Assembly (NCBI RefSeq): GCF_900230285.1
Contig: NZ_OCNK01000004.1
Coordinates: 124,001 to 188,000 of the forward strand
Direction of reading: 5' to 3'
Length of the DNA: 64,000 nt
DNA from: Blastococcus haudaquaticus
GTDB lineage: Bacteria > Actinomycetota > Actinomycetes > Mycobacteriales > Geodermatophilaceae
Positions within the stretch are counted from its first letter, which is position 1; the number at the start of each line of letters is the position of its first letter. Under the pieces are notes generated by a model, which made no database searches, was not told the DNA's origin, and worked only from the letters and a program-made list of their open reading frames with translations. The position numbers and the translations under genes are program-made. Of the stretch, positions 1 through 9,006 are shown piece by piece.

Positions 1-80
1 AGTTCGGACTGTCCCGGGTGCGGTTCCGCCAGATGGCGCACGCCGGCGAGCTGCCCGGCGTCCGGAAGAGCAGCTGGTGA
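1..80 (+). CDS. rpsN: 30S ribosomal protein S14, cysteine-free paralog (3' end only)
   Basis: Only the last 25 codons are in the window, read from base 3 to the TGA at 78-80; the protein ends [11 protein letters not shown], the classic S14 C-terminus. Zinc-binding S14 has a C-x-x-C pair in the stretch FGLCRIC; here the same place reads FGLSRVR, so both cysteines are gone. That marks the zinc-independent (C-minus) form, which in actinobacteria usually sits in a Zur-repressed rpmB/rpmG/rpsN/rpsR cluster and replaces the zinc form when zinc is scarce. The stop overlaps the rpsR start (GTGA), so the two are translationally coupled. The promoter and any Zur box lie outside the window. Confidence 0.9.
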   Translation, partial: FGLSRVRFRQMAHAGELPGVRKSSW

Positions 81-295
81 CGCCGGCGGGCGTCCGTCCC
101 CGGAAGAAGCGCCGGCTGGACGGACCCGTGAGCTGGTACGACGTCCCCACCCTCCGTTCGTTCATCTCCGACCGCGGGAAGATCCGCAGCCGCCGGGTGA
201 CCGGTCTGGATCCGAAGCAGCACCGCCAGGTGGCGCGGGCGATCAAGAACGCCCGCGAGATGGCTCTCCTCCCCTATCCGAGCAAGGGCCGCTGA
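77..295 (+). CDS. rpsR: 30S ribosomal protein S18, cysteine-free paralog
   Basis: A 72-aa protein with the S18 signature [13 protein letters not shown] and the C-terminal [11 protein letters not shown]. Zinc-type S18 carries cysteines near the N-terminus; this copy has none and has a basic [10 protein letters not shown] segment instead, so it is the C-minus form. It assembles into the small subunit platform, and the family's known role is to free zinc by displacing the zinc-containing paralog. The GTG start at 77 overlaps the rpsN stop by a GTGA motif. The downstream methyltransferase begins 13 bp after the stop, so all four leading genes probably form one transcript. Confidence 0.93.
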   Translation: MTPAGVRPRKKRRLDGPVSWYDVPTLRSFISDRGKIRSRRVTGLDPKQHRQVARAIKNAREMALLPYPSKGR

Positions 296-308
296 GGGCG
301 GCCGGCGG

Positions 309-1028
309 ATGAGCGAGCACTACGAGCAGATGGGCGAGTTCCACGACCTCTTCATGGACGACGCCTGGGAAAGGCTGCGACCCACGCTGACGGAGGCCTT
401 CGCACAGCTCGACGCCGACGCGACGGTGCTCGACCTGGGCGCGGGATCCGGGGTGGGCACGCGGGTGCTGGCCGCGTGCACCCCGGCGCGGATCATCGCC
501 GTGGAGCCGTCCCGCACGATGCGCGCGGTGCTCACCGCGCGCGTCGTCGACGACCCGGATCTCTCCGCGCGGGTCAGCATCGTCGCGGATCCGCTCCCTC
601 AGGCGCTGGCTGACTGCCCCTCCCCCGTCGCCGGCTTCGTCTGCGCCCACGTCCTCGGGCACCTCGGCGCGGCCGACCGGCGGTCGACCTTCGGCCGCAT
701 CGCCGGCCTCCTCCGGCCGTCCGCGACCGGGGTCGTCACGACCGCCCCGGTAGCCGGCAACCCTGCGGCCGCCGTCGTGGAGGAGGCACGGCGCATCGGT
801 GACCTGACCTACGTCGCCCGGCACCTGCCGCCGCACGCCGGCCTCGCCGTGAGCGAGTACGAGGTGCACCGGGACGGACGCCTGATCCGCCGGGAGCGGT
901 TCACCTCGACGTGGTCACCACCGACGGACGACCAGCTCCGCACCGAGCTGGCCGCGGCCGGCCTCGCCCTGGAGCTGGCCGGCCCGGGACAGGGACTCGT
1001 GCGGCCCGCTGCCGGTCGCGCCAGGTGA
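309..1028 (+). CDS. class I SAM-dependent methyltransferase
   Basis: A 239-aa protein with a class I methyltransferase core. Motif I is VLDLGAGSGVG (about residues 38-48), followed by an acidic strand end at AVEPS and a later HVLGHL segment. Family and fold are clear; the substrate is not. The N-terminus MSEHYEQMGEFHDLF resembles small-molecule methyltransferases that act with tailoring enzymes. It starts with ATG 13 bp after the S18 stop and ends in a GTGA overlap with the downstream flavoprotein. This coupling suggests a shared pathway, and co-regulation with the zinc-free ribosomal proteins is an inference from position only. Confidence 0.8.
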   Translation: MSEHYEQMGEFHDLFMDDAWERLRPTLTEAFAQLDADATVLDLGAGSGVGTRVLAACTPARIIAVEPSRTMRAVLTARVVDDPDLSARVSIVADPLPQALADCPSPVAGFVCAHVLGHLGAADRRSTFGRIAGLLRPSATGVVTTAPVAGNPAAAVVEEARRIGDLTYVARHLPPHAGLAVSEYEVHRDGRLIRRERFTSTWSPPTDDQLRTELAAAGLALELAGPGQGLVRPAAGRAR

Positions 1029-2182
1029 GCGAACCGGAGGTCCTGGTCGTCGGTGCCGGACCGCACGGTCTCACCGCCGCCTGCTACCTGCTCGCGGCCG
1101 ATCCTGCCCTCGCCGGTCGGATCGTCGTCGCCGACCCGCAGCCGTGGCTGTCCACCTGGACGGCTCGCTTCACCGCGCTGGAACTGGGCAGCCTGCGCTC
1201 GGCGTGCGTCCACCACCCGCACCCAGAGCCGTACGCGCTGCTGCGGTGGGCGGAGGCGGCCGGTCGCTCCGCACAGTTCCGCGGACCCGTCGCGGCCCCC
1301 GGAGCCGGCCTGTTCGCCGACTTCTGCCGGTCGCTCGTCGCCGCGTCCGAGCTCGACACCGCCCACGTCCGGCAGGCCGTGGCCGCGCTGCACCCGAGGA
1401 GTGACGGGCGGGTGGACGTGCACCTGACGGATGACCGGCTGCGGGTGCGCGCCGTCGTGCTCGCCACCGGCGGTTCCCGCCCGCACGCACCGGTGGCCGG
1501 CGCCCTGCACAGCGACGCCCTCGACCTGTCGACCGTCCGCGCCGGGGACGACGTGGTGGTCGTGGGCGGCGGGCTCACCGCCGCCCACCTGGCCCTGCGC
1601 GCCGCAGCCCGCGGCGCAGCGGCCGTACTGCTGGTGCGCGCACCGCTGCGGACTCGGCTGATGGACGTAGAGGCCGGCTGGCTCGGCGCCGACCTGCCGG
1701 ACTTCTTCCGGCTGGCCCACGAGGATCGCGCGCGGGTCGTCCGGCATGCCCGGCCGGGGACGGTTCCCGCTCCGGTGTGCGAGGCCCTGCGCGACCATTC
1801 GCGGGTGCGGGTGCAGGTCGGCCGGGTCGCCGGCATCGGGCCTGACCGCCTCCGCCTGACCGACGGCGGGGAACTCGCCGCCGACCACGTGTGGCTCGGA
1901 ACGGGGTACGCCCAGGACGTCCGCGCCGACCCGGTGACAGCCCGCCTGCTGGACGAGGTGCCGGTGGACGTCGTCGCGGGCCTGCCGGTGCTCGGGCCCG
2001 ACCTGTCCTGGGGCGGGACCTCAGTCCATCTCAGCGGCGGGCGAGCCGCCCTCGAGATCGGCCCCGCCGCACGCGGTCTGGCGGGCGCTCGCATGGCCGC
2101 CGAGCGCTACACCGAGGCCATCACGGGCATCCCACCCCGCCGCCGGCAGTACCCGGTGCCCAGCGCCGCGTCGGACTGCTGA
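1025..2182 (+). CDS. FAD/NAD(P)-binding oxidoreductase, SidA/IucD-like
   Basis: About 385 aa from the GTG at 1025, which overlaps the methyltransferase stop (GTGA). The N-terminus has an FAD Rossmann fingerprint (VVGAGPHGLTAA), and a second dinucleotide site, VVVVGGGLTAAHLA, lies near the middle. Between them is a segment of the type LGSLRSACVHHPHPEP, similar to the motif seen in N-hydroxylating monooxygenases (lysine/ornithine hydroxylase family) and related FAD-NAD(P)-binding proteins. Its substrate cannot be read from sequence. An earlier in-frame start exists upstream but would lie inside the methyltransferase gene. Pairing of an N-hydroxylase-like enzyme with a methyltransferase would suit small-molecule (possibly metallophore) tailoring, but no synthetase is in the window. 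Confidence 0.72.
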   Translation: MSEPEVLVVGAGPHGLTAACYLLAADPALAGRIVVADPQPWLSTWTARFTALELGSLRSACVHHPHPEPYALLRWAEAAGRSAQFRGPVAAPGAGLFADFCRSLVAASELDTAHVRQAVAALHPRSDGRVDVHLTDDRLRVRAVVLATGGSRPHAPVAGALHSDALDLSTVRAGDDVVVVGGGLTAAHLALRAAARGAAAVLLVRAPLRTRLMDVEAGWLGADLPDFFRLAHEDRARVVRHARPGTVPAPVCEALRDHSRVRVQVGRVAGIGPDRLRLTDGGELAADHVWLGTGYAQDVRADPVTARLLDEVPVDVVAGLPVLGPDLSWGGTSVHLSGGRAALEIGPAARGLAGARMAAERYTEAITGIPPRRRQYPVPSAASDC

Positions 2183-2226
2183 CGCCTCGGCGCCGCGACC
2201 CGGCAGGGTGCCCGGCCCCGACGGAC

Positions 2227-3039
2227 CTACGGCCGGCGCCCCAGCGCGACCAGGGTCGTCGCATCCACCGGGGCGCCGTCCGCGAGCCGTTCCAGGTACC
2301 CCGCCCGCACGGCGCCGACCTGCTCGTCGTCCAGGCCGGTCAGCATCCCGCGGAAGCCCGACCCCAGCACGAGCAGCCACAACACGTGCGGATCCATGGG
2401 CAGCACGAGGGGCACCGTGGTGACGTCGACGTCGGCCAGCCCCCGGTCGGCCAGCCAGCTGCCCAGCGCCACCCGATCACCGAGCTCCTGCACCCGGGTG
2501 GACGCGCGCGGCGTCTCCATCGGCTGCCCCCGCACGGCACCGACGGCGCCGACGAGCGCCTCCCCCGCCGGCACCAGCGCGCCGCGCTCCCAGATCGTGA
2601 CGGCGACCCGACCACCGGGTCGGGCCCGGCGGACCAGCCACTCCGTGCCGGCGTCCATGTCGGGGAAGAAGAACGCCCCCAGCACGCACTGCACGACGTC
2701 GTACCCGTCGGGCTGCCAGGACGTGACGTCGGCCGCGTGCGTCCGCAGCTGCGGGAGCCCGGCCGCCGACCTCGCGGCCATCGCCACCATGGACTCCGAC
2801 AGGTCCACCGCATCCACCAGTCCGCGAGCACCGACCGCCCGCGCGGCGGGCTCCGCCGATGCGCCGGTCCCGCAGCACGCGTCGAGGACCCGCTCGCCCT
2901 CGGTCGGCCGGGTGACCGCCACCGTGCCGGCGCCGACCGGCCCCCAGAGGTGCTCGGCCAGCCGCCCGAAGTCCTCGGCGGCCTCGTCCCAGGCGCCGAG
3001 AACCCCGGCGACCGTGGACCGGTCAGCTCCCTCGCTCAT
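2227..3039 (-). CDS. class I SAM-dependent methyltransferase
   Basis: A 270-aa protein with motif I as RVLDACCGTGASA and an acidic D-L-S-E end of strand 2, then a short aromatic motif GAFFFPDMDAG typical of UbiE/Methyltransf_11-type enzymes. The substrate is unknown. It lies 39 bp downstream of the surface-anchored repeat gene on the same strand, so it may be transcribed from the zinc-regulated divergent promoter at 5.65 kb. It converges with the flavoprotein gene, with only 44 bp between the two stops. Confidence 0.78.
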   Translation of the reverse strand: MSEGADRSTVAGVLGAWDEAAEDFGRLAEHLWGPVGAGTVAVTRPTEGERVLDACCGTGASAEPAARAVGARGLVDAVDLSESMVAMAARSAAGLPQLRTHAADVTSWQPDGYDVVQCVLGAFFFPDMDAGTEWLVRRARPGGRVAVTIWERGALVPAGEALVGAVGAVRGQPMETPRASTRVQELGDRVALGSWLADRGLADVDVTTVPLVLPMDPHVLWLLVLGSGFRGMLTGLDDEQVGAVRAGYLERLADGAPVDATTLVALGRRP

Positions 3040-3078
3040 CGCACTCCTCGTGTCTCCCAGCCGGGCAGGCCGAGCCCG

Positions 3079-5649
3079 TCAGACCATCGGACGACGCCGG
3101 AACCACAGGGTCCCTCCGGCGACCAGCGCCGTCAGGCCACCGGCGGTGAGAGCGACCAGGGGCCACGGGCGCTCGGCGGCTGCCGCTGCGGTGGCCTCCT
3201 CCCGAGCACGCGCGCGCACCGACCGGGCGGTGTCCCGGTCGGACGAGACGGCGGCCAGCTCCTCGACGACCGGCAGCTGGGCGATCTCGCCCAGGGCGGC
3301 CAGATCGAGGGCCGCGCCGGCGCTCGCGTTCCGCAACCCGCCCCGCTGACCGGCGTCGAGAACGCACTCCCGGCCGTCCGCCGTCCGGCCGACGTAGTCG
3401 GTCACGGTGGCGCTCCCCCCTGCGGCCGCCGGGTTGCCCGGTCCGACCGAGAAGGTCAGGACGGCGGAGGCCGACACCCGTGAGCCCGAGTTCAGCGTCG
3501 CCGACTGGGTGATCGGCACGCGGTACACGCCCGGGGCGGTGAACGCCCAGTTGGCGTGCTGATGGGTGTTCATCGGCACGGTGAGCGACTTCGGCCCGCC
3601 TCCGCTGCTGAAGATCCGCTGCCCGACGCCGCCGAAGGAATCGGTGGAGAAGACCTCGACGCGGCCGGGCCCGGACACGCTCCCCAGGGAGAAGGTCACC
3701 CCGCCGCGGACCGCGGCCATGAGCGTCGGGTGCTGGGTGTTCCAGCCGAGCCACGGGACGCCCGCCTGCTGGGTCTGCGAGGCCAACCAGACGGGGGTGC
3801 CGGCGGCGCCGAGGAAGGTGTACGAGGCTCCGGCCGGAACTCCGACACGGGTCGCGTCGGACATGTGGAACACCACGCCGGCCGGATCGCGCCAGGTCGT
3901 CCCGGACCGGTCGTCCTTCACCAGCCCGACCAGTGCTCCGTTCGCCACCTGTGCCCCGAGGTCGAAGTGCCCGGACGAGGCGACGACGGCCGCCGAACGG
4001 CGGGTGACCGGGACCGGGGTGCAGGCAGGCGTGGTGCTGACCGGGGGGACGGCCGCCGGCGGGGTGCCTCCGACGGAGCCCACGGGGACCGGCGGGAGGC
4101 CCGGGTCCAGCGGAGCGACCGGGGGCGGTGTCGCGCCGCTCGCCGGGGCGCCGGCGATCTGCTCCGGTGTGCGCCCGCACATCTGCTCGGTCACCTTCGC
4201 CGGGTCGACCGCGCCGACGGCGACGAGCAACGTCGCCGTCTGCGAACCGGGGCCGCCCACGGCGCTGAACCGGGAGTCCAGGCAGTAGACGCCCTCCGCG
4301 CTGAACGCCCAGTTGCCGTGCGCGTGCTCGCGGAACTCGATCGAGGTCGGGCTCCCGGGCACGGAGCCGAGGAGGACGACGGGATCGGCCGCGAGGCGGG
4401 ACTGGAAGATGCTCACCTCACCCGGTCCACGGGTGCCCAGAAGCTCCCACCGCACGGCCGTGGCCGTCGTTCCGGCTCCGAAGCCGACGTTCCAGCCCGG
4501 CCACAGGAGCTCCGCGACCTGCGTCTGCGGCAGCACCCACGCAGTGGTCGTCCCCGCTCCGAACACCTTCTCCAGAACGGGATTGGTGACCTTCGCACCA
4601 GGCGCGGCGACGAGCGTGGCGGCACCGGCGGCGTGGTCGACGGGCGGGCTCGAGGTGTCGTCACGGACGACGAGCCGCAGCCCGGAGGCGGTCAGCTCGG
4701 ACCGGATGTCCACGTGGCCCCGGTCGAGGACGTGCCGCCCGCTGGCCGGCAGCGATCCCCAGCCCGGCGCCGGCTGCTGCGGCTGTCCGGTGCCCGGATC
4801 CGTCGGGGCCGGGCCGGGTGGCGGGTCCGTCGGCGTCGGACCCGGTGGCGGGTCGGTGGGTGTCGGATCGGTCGGCGTGCCACCGCCGTCGGAGGGCAGT
4901 GCGCCCACGACCACCACGTAGGTGTCCATGGCCTGCAACGAGGCGCCGTCGGCACGCACGGCCTCGGCGGTGACGTCCAGCTCGTAGGTGCCGGGGGCGG
5001 AGAAGGTCCAGTTGGCGTGCGCGTGGTTGCCGGGTCCAGCGCGGAAGGCCGTGCTCCTCGGGCCGTCGATGGGATCGAAGATGATGTGCGCCTCGCCGGT
5101 GGGCCCGCTGTCGAAGACGTGCACCTCACCGGGGCCGCGGGCGGCGGTCAGCGAGAGCGTCGTCGTGTCGCCCTGCAGTGCGCCGAGGGGAATGGTCTCG
5201 GTGTCCCAGCCCGCCCACACCACGGCGGGGTCCTGGATCTCGGGGATCATCCAGACGGTGTCGCCGGGTTCTCCGAGGAACTCGTAGCCGGGGACGTCGG
5301 GAACGGCGATCTGCCCGGCGTCGGTCACCTGGAGCGCGACGTCGGCAGGGTCGTGGACGACGTCGTCACCGGTGACGTCCTCCCGGAGCCGCAGCGCCAG
5401 GTCGCCGCCCTCGAGGGTGACGTGGAAAGCGTCCACGTGTCCCTGGTCGAGCACCAGTCGGCCGTTCCAGGTCTCGGCGGCCTGCGCCGCCCCGACCCCC
5501 GTCAGGGCGGCGACCCCGCCCGCGAGGAGGAGCGTGCTCAGGCCGGCGGCGACCGACCTGGTGCGACGGCGGGCGGCGAGAGTCCGGCCGAGACGGTGGA
5601 CCGGAACGGTGCCCTCGGTCGTGCGACGGGGCACCTGTACAGAGCTCAT
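3079..5649 (-). CDS. surface-anchored protein with three actinobacterial anchored repeats (TIGR03769-like)
   Basis: About 856 aa from the ATG at 5649. A signal peptide with an arginine-rich start and the hydrophobic run STLLLAGGVAALTGVGAAQA (residues 38-57) precedes three homologous domains. Each opens with a G-H-x-D type motif (His71, His312, His561) and closes with an H-x-H-x-N-W motif (His209/211, His442/444, His696/698). The linker after domain 1 is Pro/Thr/Asp-rich. The C-terminus is a transmembrane segment followed by FRRRPMV, without an LPXTG signal. This repeat family is known to sit beside zinc/manganese-type ABC transporters in actinobacteria. The paired histidines suggest surface metal binding, which is an inference. 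The start lies 6 bp from a Zur/Fur-type palindrome. Confidence 0.85.
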   Translation of the reverse strand: MSSVQVPRRTTEGTVPVHRLGRTLAARRRTRSVAAGLSTLLLAGGVAALTGVGAAQAAETWNGRLVLDQGHVDAFHVTLEGGDLALRLREDVTGDDVVHDPADVALQVTDAGQIAVPDVPGYEFLGEPGDTVWMIPEIQDPAVVWAGWDTETIPLGALQGDTTTLSLTAARGPGEVHVFDSGPTGEAHIIFDPIDGPRSTAFRAGPGNHAHANWTFSAPGTYELDVTAEAVRADGASLQAMDTYVVVVGALPSDGGGTPTDPTPTDPPPGPTPTDPPPGPAPTDPGTGQPQQPAPGWGSLPASGRHVLDRGHVDIRSELTASGLRLVVRDDTSSPPVDHAAGAATLVAAPGAKVTNPVLEKVFGAGTTTAWVLPQTQVAELLWPGWNVGFGAGTTATAVRWELLGTRGPGEVSIFQSRLAADPVVLLGSVPGSPTSIEFREHAHGNWAFSAEGVYCLDSRFSAVGGPGSQTATLLVAVGAVDPAKVTEQMCGRTPEQIAGAPASGATPPPVAPLDPGLPPVPVGSVGGTPPAAVPPVSTTPACTPVPVTRRSAAVVASSGHFDLGAQVANGALVGLVKDDRSGTTWRDPAGVVFHMSDATRVGVPAGASYTFLGAAGTPVWLASQTQQAGVPWLGWNTQHPTLMAAVRGGVTFSLGSVSGPGRVEVFSTDSFGGVGQRIFSSGGGPKSLTVPMNTHQHANWAFTAPGVYRVPITQSATLNSGSRVSASAVLTFSVGPGNPAAAGGSATVTDYVGRTADGRECVLDAGQRGGLRNASAGAALDLAALGEIAQLPVVEELAAVSSDRDTARSVRARAREEATAAAAAERPWPLVALTAGGLTALVAGGTLWFRRRPMV

Positions 5650-5651
5650 GT

Positions 5652-5668
5652 CGGTAATGATTATCATT
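5652..5668. promoter_or_regulatory. Zur/Fur-type operator in a divergent promoter
   Basis: Contains AATGATTATCATT (5656-5668), a perfect 6-1-6 palindrome. Read as 5652-5666 it matches 11 of 15 positions of the actinobacterial Zur pattern TGAAAATGATTTTCA that I use from memory. It lies exactly 6 bp from the ATG of the leftward surface protein (5649) and 6 bp from the GTG of the rightward binding protein (5675). If both genes are leaderless, the box covers both -10 regions, so one bound dimer pair could silence both directions. Fur is an alternative reading because the core also fits the classical iron box. Confidence 0.75.
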
Positions 5669-5674
5669 CGTGAC

Positions 5675-7297
5675 GTGCCGTTGACCAGCCTGCCTGCGCA
5701 TTCGTCCCGGAAGAGGGCGGCGCGGACGGCGGCGTGCCTGTTAGCGGCGGGCCTGGTGGCCGGCTGCGCCACCCCCGGGCTGAGCGCGCACGACGATCGG
5801 GTGCAGGTGGTCACGACGACCGGGATCCTGGCCGATCTGGCCGCGCACGTCGGCGGCGACCGCATCCGCGTGACGTCGCTGGTCCCGGACGGCGCAGACC
5901 CGCACTCCTACGAGCCCAGTCTCCGGAGGATCCGCGACGTCGCCTACGCGGACGTGGCCTTCAGCAACTACATGATGCTGGAGCAGCACGCCATCGTGAA
6001 GGCACTGGACGCCAACCTCCGGCCGGGGGTCCCGAACGTGTCCCTGGCCGAGGGAGCCGTGGCGTACGCGGCCGAGATCATCTCGCTGGTCGAGAACGTC
6101 TCCCTGGACACCATCTGGCTCGGGCTCCGGGTGGCCGGCTCCGGTGAGCAGCACGCCGCGACCCGGGCCTCGGACGTCCTGCTCAGCGCGACCGGCATGG
6201 AGGGCCCGGGAGACCTGGTCGGCTACCTGACCGGCTCGTTCGGTGAGCCCGAGGTCTTCCTCGACTCCTCCGACGGGTTCGACGCCGCGAGCGGCTACCG
6301 GGACGACACCGCGGTGCTCCCGCCCGACGCCCACAGCCACATGAGCTGGGCCTTCACCGAACCGGGGGTGTACCGCCTCACCCTCAGCGCCCGGCTCGCC
6401 CCCGATCCGACGAGCCGGCCGGTCGACGTGGGCGAGGCGACGTACACCTTCGCCGTCGGCATCGACCCGCACGGCGTCCGCGGCATGGCGGATGCCACCG
6501 TGCTGGACGGTGGCCACGCCGACCTCAGCGTGGATCTCGACCGCAGTGCCCTGACGGTGCATGCCGACCCGGGGAGCGGATCCCACGGCACGCACGCGCA
6601 CGACCTCGACCCGGCCGAGACCGTCATCGCCGTGCCGAACAAGGCGCTGCAGGAAGTACCGGCCGGGCCGGGATTCCGGTTCCTGGGCAGGCCCGGCACG
6701 CAGCTGTACCAGCTCCCGCAGGCCGTCCTGGGCAAGCACGTGCACGGGGAGATCGATCCGCACCTGTGGCACGACGTCCGCAACGCCATGGCCTACGTCG
6801 AGCTGATCCGCGACACCTTGACCGAGGTCGACCCCGCGGGGGCCCGGACCTACCGGGACAACGCCGAGGCCTACCTCACGGAGCTCGACGGGCTCGACCA
6901 CGAGATGACCGAGATCCTCGCCGACATCCCGCTCGGGTCCCGCCACCTGATCACCACGCACGACGCCTTCGCCTACCTGGCCCGGGCCTACGGCCTGGAG
7001 ATCGCCGGGTTCGTCACACCCAACCCCGCGACCGAGCCCAGCCTGGCCGACCGGCGGCGGCTCGCCCAGACCATCCGCAACCTCGACGTCCCCGCCGTCT
7101 TCCTGGAGCCCAACCTGGCGGCCCGCTCGTCGACCCTGACGGAGATCGCCGGAGAGCTCGGCGTCGAGGTGTGCGCCCTCTACGGCGACACCTTCGACGA
7201 CGACGTCCGGGACTACGTCGAGCTGATGCGCTTCAACGCCCGGTCCCTGCACGACTGCCTCACGCTCACGTCACCCTCCGCGGAAGAAGGCCAATGA
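5675..7297 (+). CDS. zinc ABC transporter substrate-binding lipoprotein with embedded anchored-repeat domain
   Basis: 540 aa from GTG 5675 (earlier in-frame starts would lie within or across the operator). The signal peptide ends in the lipobox LVAGC. The outer halves are a ZnuA/TroA-type (cluster 9) binding protein with zinc ligands DPH (His77), DPHLW (His363), TTHDAF (His429) and YGD (Asp505). Residues about 143-354, where ZnuA has its His-rich loop, hold a TIGR03769-like repeat. The C-terminal half of that repeat (WLGL, HSHMSW at 220-225, EPGVYRL) comes first and its N-terminal half (VLDGGHAD at 276-283, FLGRPG, LPQ) second, a circular permutation relative to the free-standing copies. It fits the 'anchored repeat ABC transporter substrate-binding' family (TIGR03772). 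It overlaps the next gene by ATGA. Confidence 0.92.
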   Translation: MPLTSLPAHSSRKRAARTAACLLAAGLVAGCATPGLSAHDDRVQVVTTTGILADLAAHVGGDRIRVTSLVPDGADPHSYEPSLRRIRDVAYADVAFSNYMMLEQHAIVKALDANLRPGVPNVSLAEGAVAYAAEIISLVENVSLDTIWLGLRVAGSGEQHAATRASDVLLSATGMEGPGDLVGYLTGSFGEPEVFLDSSDGFDAASGYRDDTAVLPPDAHSHMSWAFTEPGVYRLTLSARLAPDPTSRPVDVGEATYTFAVGIDPHGVRGMADATVLDGGHADLSVDLDRSALTVHADPGSGSHGTHAHDLDPAETVIAVPNKALQEVPAGPGFRFLGRPGTQLYQLPQAVLGKHVHGEIDPHLWHDVRNAMAYVELIRDTLTEVDPAGARTYRDNAEAYLTELDGLDHEMTEILADIPLGSRHLITTHDAFAYLARAYGLEIAGFVTPNPATEPSLADRRRLAQTIRNLDVPAVFLEPNLAARSSTLTEIAGELGVEVCALYGDTFDDDVRDYVELMRFNARSLHDCLTLTSPSAEEGQ

Positions 7298-8261
7298 CCA
7301 CGCTCCGGGGCCGCCGACGGCGGCCGCTACTCGTCCTCGGCCTGCTGGGCCTGCTCGCCGGCCCGGCCGGCGTCCTCCCGGCCGCCGGCGCGACCGACGA
7401 GGACCCTGCCCTCGAGCAACAGCTCAGCGGGGACGAGCGGGTCGTCGAGGAGGCCGCCGAACTCGGGCTCGGCCACGTCGACATGGGACCGCTGTTCCTC
7501 GACGGCTCGTGGACGTTCATGGTCCACGACGACTCCTCGGCCGCGGAGTCGGTGTGGCGCCACACGGAGCAGACCGTGTTCCGGGTGGACGACGCGGCGC
7601 TCCGGACGGTTCCGGACGACCCGGCCTACGACTTCCTGCACGCCGAACCCGGTCAGCCGGTGCACGTCCTCCCGCAGACCCAGGACCCTGACGTGGTCTG
7701 GCTGGGCTGGAACACCCAGGACCCCGAGGTGATGGAGCGGATCGACCGGGGTGTGACGATGCGCCTCGACGGCGTCGAGGGGCCGGGCAGCATGGTGGTC
7801 TACCTGCAGTCGGGGAACCTCGGTGCGCCGGAGCCGCTCTGGGACAGCGAGAACCCCGATCCGCAGGACCTCTGGGTCGACGTCAACACCCACACCCACG
7901 CCAACTGGGTCTTCACCGAGCCGGGCGTCTACCTCGCCCAGGTCACCCTGACGGCCGACCTGGTCGACGGCGACCGGGTGAGCGACACCCGCACGCTCCG
8001 CTTCGCCGTCGGCACCGGGACCAGCGCCGAGGAGGCGCTGGCTGCCTCGCCCCTGCCCGTACCGGGTCCGGGCAGCGACGCCGGGGAGCCGGCGCCCGCC
8101 GCTGACGAGGCCGGCAGCGGCGGGGTGGACCTGACCGGCACCCTGCTCCTGGGGACCGCGGTCGCGGCGGCAGCGCTCGTGATCCTGTTCGCCGTCACCA
8201 CGCTCCTCGGCCGCCGGTCGAAGAAGCGGGCGCTCGCCGACCGCACCCAGGGAGCCGGTGC

Positions 8262-8265
<4 letters not shown>
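7294..8265 (+). CDS. membrane-anchored single-repeat surface protein of the zinc ABC operon
   Basis: 323 aa from the ATG at 7294. An N-terminal signal segment (RRRRPLLVLGLLGLLAGPAG) is followed by one TIGR03769-like domain (about residues 55-240) with LGHVDM (His61) near its start, LPQTQDPDVVWLGWNTQ in the middle and HTHANW (His200, His202) near its end. A Pro/Gly/Ala linker leads to a C-terminal transmembrane helix and RRSKKR tail. The order is the normal, unpermuted one, so this copy is the best reference for the domain inside the binding protein. Overlap with both neighbours (ATGA in front, GTGA behind) fixes it in the transporter operon. A role in concentrating or passing zinc to the lipoprotein is inferred. 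Confidence 0.85.
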
Positions 8266-9005
<740 letters not shown>

Positions 9006-9006
9006 C

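Noticed and set aside
3023-4180. Minus-strand open frame of 385 aa
   Set aside because: Arg/Gly/Pro-rich frame shadow of the three-repeat surface protein; it has no recognisable domain.
5372-5674. Longer N-terminus for the zinc-binding lipoprotein
   Set aside because: It would cross the operator and overlap the divergent gene; the lipoprotein signal peptide fits only the GTG at 5675 (or a TTG at 5681).
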